The notes under the pieces were generated by a model, which was given only the letters and a program-made list of their open reading frames with translations, was not told the origin of the DNA and did not search any database. A stretch of 64,000 bases of DNA from assembly GCA_022822665.1 (NCBI GenBank), contig JAJEAR010000076.1, positions 62,001 through 126,000 of the forward strand, in the 5' to 3' direction. Positions 18,975 to 28,989 of the stretch are shown piece by piece. The translations under genes and the position numbers were made by a program. The DNA is from Alphaproteobacteria bacterium (GTDB taxonomy: Bacteria > Pseudomonadota > Alphaproteobacteria > Thalassobaculales > Thalassobaculaceae). Numbering within the stretch: position 1 is the stretch's first letter; the number at the start of each line of letters is the position of its first letter.

Positions 18975-19918
18975 GGGGCGGTCTCCCCCGGCACTCCGAG
19001 GCGCCGGATCTCCCAGTCGAGCATGATCCCGGTGGTGTCGCGAACCCGCCGGCGTACCTCCTCGCCGAGGTGCTCGAGGTCGGCGGCGGTTGCCGTACCG
19101 GTGTTGATCAGGAAGTTGCAGTGCCGCTTCGAGACCTCGGCCCCGCCGATTCGCAGCCCGCGACAGCCGGCCTGCTCGATCAGTTCCCATGCCCGGTGTC
19201 CGGGCGGATTCCGGAAGGTGCTGCCACCGGTCCGGCTGCGGATCGGCTGGCTCCGTTCACGCGCCTGCTGTACCGCCGCCATGTCGCGGGCGATCTGTTC
19301 TGGGTCGCCCGGTTCGGCGCGCAGTGTGGCGGCGAGAAAGATCCCGTCCTCGTCAAGCGAGCAATGGCGATAGCCCATCCCCATGTCCGAGACCGGTACC
19401 CGGCGCCGGTTCCCGGTGCGGGTCGTGAATTCCGACTCGATCACGACGTCGACGAACTCGCGGCCGTAGGCCCCCGCGTTCATGCGCAGTCCGCCACCGA
19501 CGGTGCCGGGGATGCCGCTGAGGAACGCCAGCCCGGCCCGGCCCTCCTGCAGCGCGGCGCGCGCCACCATCCCGTTCGGCATCGCGGCCCCGGCCCGGAC
19601 CCGGTCGACCCCGAACCCGATGCCGGCAAAGGCCGGGCCGAGTCTGATCGTGACCCCGGGAATACCGCCATCGCGGACAAGGATGTTCGAGGCGGCCCCG
19701 ATCACCACAACCGGGACATCGGCAGGCAGCTGCCCGAGGAACTGCACGAGGTCATCTCCATCCGCCGGGCGGAACAGCACCTCGGCGCACCCGCCCACCC
19801 GGAACCAGGTGAAGGGCGCGAGCGCGGCGTTCTCGCTGTAGCGGCCGCGAACCGCCGGCAGGCGCTCGAGCAGCCTGCCGTGCGGTTGCGGGACCCTGAG
19901 CGCCGCCATTCCCATCAT
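18971..19918 (-). CDS. murB: UDP-N-acetylenolpyruvoylglucosamine reductase
   Basis: 315-residue FAD-dependent reductase that converts UDP-GlcNAc-enolpyruvate to UDP-MurNAc. Typical blocks are [22 protein letters not shown] (FAD pyrophosphate), [32 protein letters not shown] with the catalytic Ser region, and [17 protein letters not shown]. The lack of the inserted loop of longer enzymes suggests a type II-like form. The start at 19918 (ATGATG) makes an ATGA overlap with the murC stop, and its own stop overlaps ddl the same way. Confidence 0.96.
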   Translation of the reverse strand: MMGMAALRVPQPHGRLLERLPAVRGRYSENAALAPFTWFRVGGCAEVLFRPADGDDLVQFLGQLPADVPVVVIGAASNILVRDGGIPGVTIRLGPAFAGIGFGVDRVRAGAAMPNGMVARAALQEGRAGLAFLSGIPGTVGGGLRMNAGAYGREFVDVVIESEFTTRTGNRRRVPVSDMGMGYRHCSLDEDGIFLAATLRAEPGDPEQIARDMAAVQQARERSQPIRSRTGGSTFRNPPGHRAWELIEQAGCRGLRIGGAEVSKRHCNFLINTGTATAADLEHLGEEVRRRVRDTTGIMLDWEIRRLGVPGETAP

Positions 19919-21372
19919 CCGACCCTGAGTTCCAGTATTTCGGGCCGGGCGCGCGATGAGCGGGAGAACACCGCGTCGAGTTCGCCTGGCAGCGCATTCG
20001 CCCACGAGGTGATGTTCCCGGCGCCGAGACACACCACGCAGTCCCCCGGGCCGGCGATTTCCGCCACCCGGGACGCCAGCCGTTCGGGCGCGGCCAACGG
20101 ATAGACATGCGGATGTCCGGCGTCGCGCACGCCGCGGACCAGGCGGTCACGGTTCATGCCCGGAATTGCCGCTTCTCCCGCGGCGTACACCTCGGCGATG
20201 ATCACGGCATCGGCGTCACCGAAGCACACGCAGAACTCGTCGAACAGGGTGGCAAGCCGGGTGTAGCGATGCGGTTGCACCACCGCGATGATACGGCCTC
20301 CCGGACAGGCCGAACGCGCCGCCTTCAGCACCGCGGCAATCTCGACCGGGTGGTGCCCGTAGTCGTCGATGACGGTAATGCCGTGGGACACGCCGGTACG
20401 GGTAAACCTGCGCCTGACGCCCGCGAAGCTGCTCAGCCCCTGGCGGATCACCTGTGCGTCCAGGCCCATCTGCCAGGCGACCGTGACCGCGGCAAGCGCA
20501 TTCGAGACGTTGTGATCACCGAACATCGGCAGTTCAAGATGTCTGATGACGGTGTCTTCGCCGGCCCGCTGGCCCTTGAGCGCCACCGAGAACCGGGACC
20601 CGGTCGCGGTGGAGGCGAGGTCGAAGCCCCGCACGTCCGCATCCGGCGAGAAGCCGTAGCTGATCAGCCTGCGGTCCGAGACCTCGTGCAGCAGCGAGCG
20701 CACCTGCGGATGATCGATGCACAGGACCGAGAACCCGTAGAAGGGCACCCGTGCGACGAAGGAGCGGAAGGACTGGCACAGGCTGGCGAAACTGCCGTGG
20801 TGGTCCAAGTGTTCCGGATCGATATTGGTCACGACCGCGACAGTTGCCGGCAAGCGGGTGAAACTGCCATCGGACTCGTCGGCCTCCACCACGATCCAGT
20901 CGCCGGTTCCGACCCTGGCATTGGCGCCGTAGGAGTTGATGATGCCGCCGTTGATCACCGTCGGGTCGAGTTCGGCGGCATCGAGCAGTGCCGCCACCAT
21001 CGAGGTGGTCGTGGTCTTGCCATGGGTGCCGGCGCATGCAATCGACCACTTCAGACGCATGAGCTCGGCCAGCATTTCGGCCCGGTGCAACACCGGGATA
21101 CCGGAGGCGCGCGCGGCCGCAAGTTCGAGATTGTCCGAGCCGATCGCGGTGGACACCACGATCAGGGAGGCGCCCTCGATGTTCTCGGACGCGTGGCCGA
21201 TGGCAACGGAAATGCCGAGCGACCTCAGGCGGCGCACGTTGCCGCTCTCGGCCACGTCGCTGCCCCGGACCGGGTAGCCGAGGTTGTGCAGGACCTCGGC
21301 GACACCGCTCATGCCGATACCCCCGATACCGACGAAGTGCATCTCTCCGATGCGCAGCGGAAACCGGTTCAT
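19915..21372 (-). CDS. murC: UDP-N-acetylmuramate--L-alanine ligase
   Basis: 485-residue Mur ligase adding L-Ala to UDP-MurNAc. It has an N-terminal Rossmann-like motif ([18 protein letters not shown]), the ATP loop [13 protein letters not shown], then [14 protein letters not shown] and [12 protein letters not shown], and the C-terminal domain with [16 protein letters not shown]. All catalytic blocks are intact. It is linked to murG upstream and murB downstream by ATGA overlaps. Confidence 0.98.
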   Translation of the reverse strand: MNRFPLRIGEMHFVGIGGIGMSGVAEVLHNLGYPVRGSDVAESGNVRRLRSLGISVAIGHASENIEGASLIVVSTAIGSDNLELAAARASGIPVLHRAEMLAELMRLKWSIACAGTHGKTTTTSMVAALLDAAELDPTVINGGIINSYGANARVGTGDWIVVEADESDGSFTRLPATVAVVTNIDPEHLDHHGSFASLCQSFRSFVARVPFYGFSVLCIDHPQVRSLLHEVSDRRLISYGFSPDADVRGFDLASTATGSRFSVALKGQRAGEDTVIRHLELPMFGDHNVSNALAAVTVAWQMGLDAQVIRQGLSSFAGVRRRFTRTGVSHGITVIDDYGHHPVEIAAVLKAARSACPGGRIIAVVQPHRYTRLATLFDEFCVCFGDADAVIIAEVYAAGEAAIPGMNRDRLVRGVRDAGHPHVYPLAAPERLASRVAEIAGPGDCVVCLGAGNITSWANALPGELDAVFSRSSRARPEILELRVG

Positions 21373-22499
21373 CCCGTCGTCCTTTCTCCGTCACGGGCGG
21401 TGTTCGTGGTGCCCGCCGCCTGCAGTACGAGCTCGGCAAGGGCGTCCGCCGCTCCGGGCCGGCCGGCCTGGCAGGCGGCGGCGGCCGCGGCCGCGAGCCG
21501 GTCGGGATCCTGCAGCAGGCGGGCAAGGCAGTCCGCGAGCACCGGTGCATCGAGGTCGGATTCATCGATCCGCCACGCCGCTCCGGCCTGTTCGAGCGCG
21601 CGGGCGTTCCAGTCCTGGTGGGCGTCCATTGCGTGCGGATAGGGCACCAGGACCGCGGGGCGCCCGATGACCGCCAGTTCGGCCACGGTCGAGGCCCCGG
21701 ACCGGGCAATCACCAGGTGGGCGCGGACGAACCGGTCCGGCATGTCGTCGAAGAAGGTGGCGATCTCGGGCGGGTTCGGCAGGTCGCGATAGGCGGCGGC
21801 AACCCGCTCGATGTCCTCGCTGCGGCATTGCTGGACGATGCGCAGCCGCTCGCGGTGGGCGGGCGGCAGCGCCCTGACAGCTGCCGGAACCACGTCTGAA
21901 AGGACCCGCGCTCCGAGGCTGCCCCCGAACACCAGCAGGTCGAACGGCTCGCCGGGCTTCGGCGGCGTGTATGCGGCGCAACGCCTGGCCTGTATGCCGG
22001 CGCGCACGGGATTGCCGGTATGGCGCAGCCGCCCTTTCCGTGCTCCGGCGCCGCGGGTGGGCTCGATCGAGGTCGCGATCAACCGGGCGCGCCCCGCCAG
22101 CATCCTGTTGGCCCGGCCGAGCACCGCGTTCTGTTCGTGCAGGACCGACGGGATGCCGAGGGTGGACGCCGCCAGCACCACCGGTACCGACGGATAGCCG
22201 CCGAAGCCGACCACGGCATGGGTACCTGACCGGGCCAGGATCCGGCGGGCGTCGAGCGTTCCGAGCCCGATTTGCGCAAGCGCTCCCAGCCGCGCGGCCA
22301 CGCCAGGCCTGCTCGGGCTGGAGGCACGGATCCGGTGCAGCTCCCACGGACTGTCCGGCCGGTCGAACCCGTCGCCCCGTCTGTCGGTCAGCATGAGCAC
22401 CCGGTGGTTGTGGGCGGCCAGCACCTCGCCCAGGCTTTCGGCCGGGAAGACATGGCCACCGGTTCCCCCCGCGGCCAGGGCGAAGCACAGCCCGGTCAC
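21369..22499 (-). CDS. murG: Undecaprenyl-PP-MurNAc-pentapeptide GlcNAc transferase
   Basis: 376-residue GT28 glycosyltransferase that adds GlcNAc to lipid I to give lipid II at the inner face of the membrane. The glycine loop [15 protein letters not shown] is at the N-terminus; [27 protein letters not shown] and [18 protein letters not shown] are the other family motifs. The GTG at 22499 creates GTGA with the ftsW stop. The same frame stays open far upstream, but that part is a shadow of ftsW. The stop overlaps the murC start as ATGA. Confidence 0.97.
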   Translation of the reverse strand: MTGLCFALAAGGTGGHVFPAESLGEVLAAHNHRVLMLTDRRGDGFDRPDSPWELHRIRASSPSRPGVAARLGALAQIGLGTLDARRILARSGTHAVVGFGGYPSVPVVLAASTLGIPSVLHEQNAVLGRANRMLAGRARLIATSIEPTRGAGARKGRLRHTGNPVRAGIQARRCAAYTPPKPGEPFDLLVFGGSLGARVLSDVVPAAVRALPPAHRERLRIVQQCRSEDIERVAAAYRDLPNPPEIATFFDDMPDRFVRAHLVIARSGASTVAELAVIGRPAVLVPYPHAMDAHQDWNARALEQAGAAWRIDESDLDAPVLADCLARLLQDPDRLAAAAAAACQAGRPGAADALAELVLQAAGTTNTARDGERTTG

Positions 22500-23620
22500 G
22501 TCGGCACCTCCCGGTGCATGGTGGACCGGGTGAACGCCAGGACCATTCCCATGCACAGCGCCATGGAAATCAGTGAACTTCCGCCATAGCTGACGAACGG
22601 AAGCGTCATGCCCTTCGCCGGTATCAGCTGCAGCGCCGACGCCATGTGGATGAACGACTGCACCCCGAACTGGGCCAGGAGACCGGCACCGGCCAGGATG
22701 ACAAACAGGTCCGAGCTGGCGCGCAGGCGCATGAAGCCGCGCACGACCAGGAACGCGACCAGGCCGATCAGCACCAACCCGACCAGCGCCCCGAACTCCT
22801 CGTTCATGACCGCGAAGACGAAATCGGTATGGGCGTCGGGAAGGACGGTCTTGACCTCGCCATCGCCGGGTCCGGTACCGAACAGTCCGCCGGTGCTGAT
22901 GGCCTCGATCGACCGCTCGACCTGGAAGTTGTCCCCGACACCGGGATTGAGGAACCTGTCGACCCGTGCGGTCACGTGATCGAGCGTGAAATACGCACCC
23001 ACCACCACCGCGCAGGCGACAGCGACCCCGGAGACGGTCAGGGCCAGCGACAGCCCGGCGATGAACAGCTGGCCGAACCACACGGCAAGCACCACCAGTG
23101 TCTGGCCAAGATCGGGCTGCATCATCAGGAGTGCTGCGACCAGGCCCACGAGACCGACCGAGATCTGTGCTCCGGGAAATCCGGGAACCCGACGCCACTG
23201 CGCGAGCATCCAGGCCGACACCACGGCGAGACATGGCTTGACCAGCTCGGAAGGCTGCAGCGAGAAGCCGAGGACGGAGATCCAGCGTTTCGCGCCGTTG
23301 GTCTCGGTGCCGATGGCCAGGACGACCACCAGGAGGACAAGGCCGGCAACGAAGCCGACCGCGGCCAGACGGCGGATGACATGCGGCTCCAGCAGCGAGA
23401 CACCGCCGATGATCGCGATCGCGAGGGGGAGCATGAGCGACTGGCGCAGCACGAAATGGAAGCTCGACAGCCCGAGACGATCGGCAACGGGCGGGCTCGC
23501 GGCCAGGACCATGATGAAGCCGAGGATGATGAGCGCCGCCAGTGCGACCACCGCCTTGCCGTCGACGGTCCACAGCCAGGTGCCGAGCATGCTGGTGTCG
23601 GTGCGCGCGACCGGTTTCAT
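22496..23620 (-). CDS. ftsW: SEDS peptidoglycan polymerase FtsW
   Basis: 374-residue multi-pass membrane protein (about ten hydrophobic segments) of the SEDS family; with FtsI it forms the septal peptidoglycan synthase. The family block GAKRWISVLGFSLQPSELVK, the conserved Asp region MMQPDLGQTLVV, and the C-terminal PFVSYGGSSLISMALCMGM are all visible. The ATG at 23620 forms ATGA with the murD stop. The frame reaches 23794, but that extension lies inside murD. Confidence 0.97.
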   Translation of the reverse strand: MKPVARTDTSMLGTWLWTVDGKAVVALAALIILGFIMVLAASPPVADRLGLSSFHFVLRQSLMLPLAIAIIGGVSLLEPHVIRRLAAVGFVAGLVLLVVVLAIGTETNGAKRWISVLGFSLQPSELVKPCLAVVSAWMLAQWRRVPGFPGAQISVGLVGLVAALLMMQPDLGQTLVVLAVWFGQLFIAGLSLALTVSGVAVACAVVVGAYFTLDHVTARVDRFLNPGVGDNFQVERSIEAISTGGLFGTGPGDGEVKTVLPDAHTDFVFAVMNEEFGALVGLVLIGLVAFLVVRGFMRLRASSDLFVILAGAGLLAQFGVQSFIHMASALQLIPAKGMTLPFVSYGGSSLISMALCMGMVLAFTRSTMHREVPT

Positions 23621-24996
23621 GGCACGTCTCCCATTCCGGCCACCAGATCGCGGAACCGGTCGCCGCGGTGTTCGAAACTCTCGAACTGGTCGAAGGATGC
23701 AGCCGCCGGCGAAAGCAGCACCACCGCACCGGCGCGCCCCTCGCGCCGCGCCAGAGCGGCGGCCTCCTCGACCGCACGATCGAGCGTCCCGCACCGGTGA
23801 CAGGGCACCCGCTCTTCGAGTTCCGCCGCCATGGCGTCCATGGACGCGCCGATGAAAAAGGCCGCCCTCACCCGCGGGAGAACCGGGTAGAGGGCGGAAA
23901 GGCCTTCATCCTTCGCCAGTCCGCCGGCGATCCAGTAGACTGCCTCGTAACAGGCAAGCGCGCGTGCTGCCGCGTCAGCGTTCGTGGCCTTGGAATCATT
24001 GACGAAGCGAACTCCGCGGCGTGTTCCGACCGGTTCCTGGCGATGGGCGAGCCCCGGGAAGTCGAGCAGCGCGGCCTCTATCGCGCGTTCGTCCACGCCA
24101 AGCGCCAGTGCCGCCGCTGCCGCCGCACAGGCATTCTGGGCATTGTGGGCACCGGGCAGGGCCCGCGCGGCCGCGAGGTCAGCGATGGTACGCCGCCGGC
24201 CACGGAACTCGGCGACGACACGACGCGCCTGCATTCCGACGCCACCGCTCGGAACCGCCCTGCCAGACACCGGGACCACGAGCGGTTCCGAATGACGCTC
24301 GACCTTGCGCCGCAGCCGGCGGCAGGTCGGATCCTGGATGCCGATCACCACGATGCCCTCGCGGGGTGCCGCCTCGAGCAGGCGTTCCTTTGCTGCCACG
24401 TACCCGTCAAAACCGCCGTGCCGGTCGAGGTGATCGGGCGAGATGTTCAGCAGCACGGCAACCTGGCAGGCCAGCGACGGCGTGAGCTCGAGCTGGTAGG
24501 AGCTCAGCTCGAGGACCTGCAGGTCATGGTGCGCATCGAAGGAAAGCACCGGCAGGCCGATGTTGCCGCCGACATCGCATGCGCGCCCGGCGGTGCGCAG
24601 GACGTGTCCGATCAGCGCCGTGGTCGTCGACTTGCCGTTGGTGCCGGAAACCGCGACGGTGGTTCGTGCCGGGCAGCTCCGCATCAGCAGCTCGATGTCG
24701 CCGATGATCGGAATCCGCTTCGACCGCGCCCGGCTGACCACACGGTGGGGGGCAGGATGGGTATGCGGAATTCCGGGGCTGAGTACCAGCGCCTCGACAC
24801 CGCGCAGGTCCGCGACCGACAGGTCGGCGAACTCGATGCGAGCCGGTCCGGCACACCGGCGCTGCGGATTCTCGTCCCAGGCCAGGACCCGTGCTCCGCC
24901 AGCCGCCAGCGCCTCGGCGGCAACACGGCCCGACCGCGCCATCCCCATCACGGCCACCGTCCTGTCGCGAAAGATGCTGACCGGGATCATGGTCAT
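23617..24996 (-). CDS. murD: UDP-N-acetylmuramoylalanine--D-glutamate ligase
   Basis: 459-residue Mur ligase adding D-Glu. It begins with a Rossmann motif ([18 protein letters not shown]), followed by the ATP loop [16 protein letters not shown], then [16 protein letters not shown] and [16 protein letters not shown]. The substrate-binding C-terminal domain has [17 protein letters not shown] and [12 protein letters not shown]. The ATG at 24996 overlaps the mraY stop as ATGA; a longer open frame to 26094 is the out-of-phase shadow of mraY. Confidence 0.97.
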   Translation of the reverse strand: MTMIPVSIFRDRTVAVMGMARSGRVAAEALAAGGARVLAWDENPQRRCAGPARIEFADLSVADLRGVEALVLSPGIPHTHPAPHRVVSRARSKRIPIIGDIELLMRSCPARTTVAVSGTNGKSTTTALIGHVLRTAGRACDVGGNIGLPVLSFDAHHDLQVLELSSYQLELTPSLACQVAVLLNISPDHLDRHGGFDGYVAAKERLLEAAPREGIVVIGIQDPTCRRLRRKVERHSEPLVVPVSGRAVPSGGVGMQARRVVAEFRGRRRTIADLAAARALPGAHNAQNACAAAAAALALGVDERAIEAALLDFPGLAHRQEPVGTRRGVRFVNDSKATNADAAARALACYEAVYWIAGGLAKDEGLSALYPVLPRVRAAFFIGASMDAMAAELEERVPCHRCGTLDRAVEEAAALARREGRAGAVVLLSPAAASFDQFESFEHRGDRFRDLVAGMGDVP

Positions 24997-26078
24997 CTCA
25001 GCTTCAGCGAGGACAGGCCGACGAGAGCCAGCACCAGCGCCACGATCCAGAAGCGAATGACGATCGTGGGCTCGGCCCACCCTTTCAGCTCGAAGTGATG
25101 GTGGAGTGGCGCCATCGCGAACACGCGCTTTCCGGTGAGCCTGAAGGAAATCACCTGGACGATCACCGACACCGCCTCGAGAACGAAGACGCCTCCGATC
25201 ACGACGAGAACCAGCTCGTGCTTGGTGACCACGCTGATCGCGCCGAGCGCGCCGCCCAGGCTCAGGCTGCCGGTATCGCCCATGAAGACCCGGGCGGGCG
25301 GGGCGTTCCACCACAGGAATCCGAGGCCCGATCCGATGATCGCACCACAGATGACCGCCAGCTCCCCGGCCCCGGCGACGTAGTGGATCTGAAGGTACTG
25401 GGCAAAGACGACATTGCCCGCGAGATAGGCAATCAGCACGAAGCTCGAGGCGGCGATGATCACCGGCACGATGGCGAGGCCATCCAGCCCGTCGGTCAGG
25501 TTGACGGCGTTGGAGCTGCCCACGAGGACGAGGATCGAGAACGGGAAGAAGAACCAGCCCAGGTCCACAAGGACGTCCTTGAGGAAGGGAATGGCAAGCC
25601 CGGTTCCAACCGACGGGTGCAGCAGCCGGGCGATCATGACGGCGGCGAGAAGCGCGAAGATCGCCTGGAACAGCAGCTTCGTCCTTCCGGACAGTCCGCG
25701 CGACGAGCGGCCGCGCAGCTTCAGGTAATCGTCCCAGCAGCCCAGGACACCGAAGCTTGCCAGCACGAACAGGATGGACCACACGAAACCGTTGCCGAGA
25801 TCGGCCCACAGCAGCGTCGAGGTGACGAGCGAGACCAGGATCAGCAGCCCGCCCATTGTCGGGGTGCCACGCTTGGAGAAATGGGCCGGTCCGTCGTCCC
25901 TGATCGGCTGGCCCCCGGGCTGCTGGTGCCGCAGCCAGCGGATCAGGGTCGGGCCGAGCAGGAAGCTGATCAGCAGGGCGGTCATCACCGCCCCGCCGGT
26001 CCGGAAGGTCAGGTAGCGGAACAGGTTGAATACCTGGTACTGGTCCGCAAGCGGTGCAAGGAAGGTGTAGACCATCAC
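24993..26078 (-). CDS. mraY: Phospho-MurNAc-pentapeptide translocase
   Basis: 361-residue integral membrane enzyme (about ten transmembrane segments) that transfers phospho-MurNAc-pentapeptide to undecaprenyl phosphate to make lipid I. Diagnostic sequences are [13 protein letters not shown], the [10 protein letters not shown] aspartate motif, [12 protein letters not shown] and the histidine loop [13 protein letters not shown]. The GTG at 26078 gives a GTGA overlap with murF; the ATG directly after it (26075) overlaps by one base and is equally plausible. Confidence 0.97.
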   Translation of the reverse strand: MMVYTFLAPLADQYQVFNLFRYLTFRTGGAVMTALLISFLLGPTLIRWLRHQQPGGQPIRDDGPAHFSKRGTPTMGGLLILVSLVTSTLLWADLGNGFVWSILFVLASFGVLGCWDDYLKLRGRSSRGLSGRTKLLFQAIFALLAAVMIARLLHPSVGTGLAIPFLKDVLVDLGWFFFPFSILVLVGSSNAVNLTDGLDGLAIVPVIIAASSFVLIAYLAGNVVFAQYLQIHYVAGAGELAVICGAIIGSGLGFLWWNAPPARVFMGDTGSLSLGGALGAISVVTKHELVLVVIGGVFVLEAVSVIVQVISFRLTGKRVFAMAPLHHHFELKGWAEPTIVIRFWIVALVLALVGLSSLKLR

Positions 26079-27490
26079 CCGGCCCCTTCGGCACGCGGCG
26101 CCAGCGCTTCCAGCGCGGCGATCACCGGTGACATGTTGGTCCCGAGCGATCCCTTCACCAGGATGACGTCACCGTCACGCACCGTGGCGACGACATCTTC
26201 CACGATCCCGGTGCTGGTCTCGGCATGTCCGGCCGAGACCCCGGCGGGAAGCCGGGCACGCAGGGCTTCCATGAGGGGCCCGACCGTAAACACCAGTTCC
26301 GGGCCGGCTGCCATCAGGTCATCGACCAGGCCCGCGTGCATCCGGCAGGCGAAGGAACCGAGTTCGAGCATGTCGCCGAGCACCGCCACCCTGCGTCCCC
26401 CGGGCCCGGGCCTGGCACCGGCAAGCACCCGGAAGGCGGCTCGCATCGCGACCGGACTGGCGTTGTATGCCTCGTCGACGATCCGGATCGAGCCGCCGCC
26501 GGCAAGGGCGACGGAGAGCTGCGCACCCCGGCCCCGCCCGGGAACCACGGAACGGATCGCCGCCGCGGCCCGGCGGGCATCGAGCCCGAGGCCGGTGACA
26601 CAGGCCAGCACGCCTGCGGAGTTGGCTGCCCAGTGTTCGCCAACCGCGTCGAGACGGTAGGTGAGCGGGTGGTCGTCGATGACCACGGTGACGGTCGAAC
26701 CGGTCGTGTCGCATCGCGCGTCGACCAGCCGGACGTCGGCATCGGCATGGCGTCCGAAGGTGACCACGCGCGGGATCGTGCGCCGCGTTGCCGCATCCCG
26801 AAGCAGGCCGAACCAGCGGTTGTCCCGGTTGAGGACGGCGCATCCTCCCGGCTCCACCCCGTCGAAGATCTCGGCCTTGGCGCCGGCGACCGCCTCCTCG
26901 TCGGGGAAGTGGCCGATGTGGACCGGCCCGACGGTGGTTATGATGGCGAGGTGCGGTCGTACCAGGCGCGACAGGGGGCTGATCTCGCCGGCGTGGTTCA
27001 TGCCGAGTTCGAAGACGCCGAAAGCAACCCGCTCGCTCATGCGCGCAAGGCTGAGGGGCGCACCTATGTGGTTGTTCAGGTTGCCGCTGCTGGCCTCGAC
27101 CTCTCCGAAGGCCCCGAGCGCGCGGCCGAGCATGTCCTTGGTTCCCGTCTTGCCGACACTTCCGGTCACCGCCGTGACGCGCGCCGGCGTGCGCGAGCGT
27201 GCCGCTGCGCCGAGCCTTGCCAGCGCCTCGAGACAATCCGGGACCACCAGCACCGGCAGTCGGGCCGGCAGACCCTCCGTGCGTTCCACCATTGCCGCAG
27301 CCGCGCCGCGATCACCGGCATCCGCGACATGGTCGTGTCCGTCGGTCCGCTCGCCGGGCAGGGCAACGAACAGGTCGCCGGGCCCTGCCCGGCGGCTGTC
27401 GATCACGATCCCGCCGGCGCGCCAGGCCGGCCCGACCGTGCGCCCGCCGGTGGCCGCCGCCGCCGAAGAGCTGGTCCACAGCGCGGTCAT
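26075..27490 (-). CDS. murF: UDP-MurNAc-tripeptide--D-Ala-D-Ala ligase
   Basis: 471-residue Mur ligase that adds D-Ala-D-Ala to complete the pentapeptide. It has an N-terminal UDP-binding motif ([20 protein letters not shown]), the ATP loop [14 protein letters not shown], the [10 protein letters not shown] signature, [11 protein letters not shown], and ADEAYN-type [15 protein letters not shown] in the C-terminal domain. The ATG at 27490 makes ATGA with the murE stop. The open frame to 27685 lies within murE. Confidence 0.97.
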   Translation of the reverse strand: MTALWTSSSAAAATGGRTVGPAWRAGGIVIDSRRAGPGDLFVALPGERTDGHDHVADAGDRGAAAAMVERTEGLPARLPVLVVPDCLEALARLGAAARSRTPARVTAVTGSVGKTGTKDMLGRALGAFGEVEASSGNLNNHIGAPLSLARMSERVAFGVFELGMNHAGEISPLSRLVRPHLAIITTVGPVHIGHFPDEEAVAGAKAEIFDGVEPGGCAVLNRDNRWFGLLRDAATRRTIPRVVTFGRHADADVRLVDARCDTTGSTVTVVIDDHPLTYRLDAVGEHWAANSAGVLACVTGLGLDARRAAAAIRSVVPGRGRGAQLSVALAGGGSIRIVDEAYNASPVAMRAAFRVLAGARPGPGGRRVAVLGDMLELGSFACRMHAGLVDDLMAAGPELVFTVGPLMEALRARLPAGVSAGHAETSTGIVEDVVATVRDGDVILVKGSLGTNMSPVIAALEALAPRAEGAG

Positions 27491-28989
27491 GACGCCTCTC
27501 CGGCGCGTTCGGCAATCAGCCGGCGGGCCACCTGCCGGTCGTCGAACGGCAGCAACCGGTCGCCGACCTGCTGCCCGGTCTCGTGGCCCTTGCCGGCAAT
27601 GACCAGCGCATCGCCCGGCAGGAGCTGGTCGAGCCCGAAGGCGATGGCCTCGGCACGATCCCCGATCTCGCGGGCGCCGGAACACCCCGCGAGCACCGCG
27701 CGGCGGATCGCTGCAGGATCTTCGCTGCGCGGGTTGTCGTCGGTCACGACAGCGAGGTCGGCGGCCTCTCCGACGGCCCGGCCCATCGGTTCGCGCTTGC
27801 CCGGATCACGGTCTCCGCCGGCGCCGAACACGCAGATCAGCCGGCCGGCAACATGCGGGCGCAATGCCGCAAGCACGCTGCGCAACGCGTCGGGAGTGTG
27901 GGCAAAGTCGACGTAGACCCCGGCGCTGCCATGGCGGGAACCCACCCGTTCCAGCCGTCCGGGAACTCCCCTGAGCGTTTCGATCAGCGGGATCAGTTCG
28001 GCGAGCGGGATGTCCTCGATCCGGCTCGTGACCGCGAGAGCGGCCAGCACATTCATCACCTGGAACAGGCCGGGAAGCGGCAGGACCACGTCGTGCTGTC
28101 CGCCCTGGTGCCGCAGCACCAGGCTGCTCGAGCCCGGGCCCGGCATGCACACCTCGAGCCCGAGGTCGGCATCCCGGCTGCGGCCGAACAGGGTCGTCCG
28201 GATGCCCCGGCGCCGACAGGCCGCGGCGAACAGGTCGACGGCGCGGTCATCGGCGTTCAGGACGGCATGGCCGTTCGGGTCGAGCAGCTCGGAAAACAGC
28301 CTGATCTTGGCCGATCGGTAGGCCTCCCCGGAGCCGTGGTAGTCGATGTGGTCGCGACCGAGGTTGGTGAATGCGGCGGCCTGGACCCGGACCCCGTCAA
28401 GCCGGAACTGGTCGAGACCGTGGCTCGAGGCCTCGATCGCTACCCGGTCGACGTCCGCTTCGGCCAGTTCGCGCAGGGTCGAGTGCAGCAACACCGGGTC
28501 CGGCGTGGTCAGGCCGGGGCCGGTGTGCCCCCGGGACGTTGCAAGCCCGAGAGTACCGAGACTGGCGGCCGGCTTCCCCAAGGCCTGCCAGAGCTGCCGG
28601 ATGAACTCGGCGACCGACGTCTTGCCGTCGGTTCCGGTGACGCAGGCAATCCGCCCCGGCTGCACCCGGTGGAACCGTGCCGCGATCCGGGCCAGGCACC
28701 ATCTCGGCTCGGAGTGCGTGATCAGACAGGCATGGCGGGTCGTCTCCGGCAACCGGGTCCCCGGCCGGGCCAGCACTGCCACCGCGCCGCGTGCAATCGC
28801 CTCGGGAATGTAGCGGTTGCCGTCAACCCTGGTCCCCGGAAGCGCCGCGAACAGCCAGCCCGGACGGACCTCGCGACTGTCGGAAGTGACGCCGCGCACC
28901 GCGGGGTCGAGCCGCGCGGTGCCCTCCAGCCCGACAAGAGGCGGCGCGCCCACTTCCGCGCTATCCCTGACGAGGTCGGAAAGCAACAC
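27487..28989 (-). CDS. murE: UDP-MurNAc-dipeptide--meso-DAP ligase
   Basis: 500-residue Mur ligase adding the third residue of the stem peptide. The ATP loop is VTGTDGKTS (117-125), with EASSHGLDQFRLDG and NLGRDHIDYHGS. DNPR (418-421) is the known meso-diaminopimelate specificity motif, so the wall is DAP-type. The initiation codon is GTG at 28989, preceded only by the ftsI coding region: murE starts 29 nt inside ftsI, the longest overlap in the cluster. The following TSDSREVRPGWLFAALPG matches the family N-terminal domain, so the overlap looks genuine. Confidence 0.97.
   Translation of the reverse strand: MLLSDLVRDSAEVGAPPLVGLEGTARLDPAVRGVTSDSREVRPGWLFAALPGTRVDGNRYIPEAIARGAVAVLARPGTRLPETTRHACLITHSEPRWCLARIAARFHRVQPGRIACVTGTDGKTSVAEFIRQLWQALGKPAASLGTLGLATSRGHTGPGLTTPDPVLLHSTLRELAEADVDRVAIEASSHGLDQFRLDGVRVQAAAFTNLGRDHIDYHGSGEAYRSAKIRLFSELLDPNGHAVLNADDRAVDLFAAACRRRGIRTTLFGRSRDADLGLEVCMPGPGSSSLVLRHQGGQHDVVLPLPGLFQVMNVLAALAVTSRIEDIPLAELIPLIETLRGVPGRLERVGSRHGSAGVYVDFAHTPDALRSVLAALRPHVAGRLICVFGAGGDRDPGKREPMGRAVGEAADLAVVTDDNPRSEDPAAIRRAVLAGCSGAREIGDRAEAIAFGLDQLLPGDALVIAGKGHETGQQVGDRLLPFDDRQVARRLIAERAGEAS

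Noticed and set aside
20107..21642. 511-residue open frame on the plus strand
   Set aside because: It is antisense to murC and the end of murG; the minus-strand genes have full motif sets and the plus translation is His/Arg/Gly-rich without any domain.
23617..26094. 825-residue minus-strand frame suggesting a MurD with a 360-residue N-terminal extension
   Set aside because: The upstream half is out of phase with mraY, whose transmembrane and motif content is clear; murD starts at 24996 by ATGA overlap.
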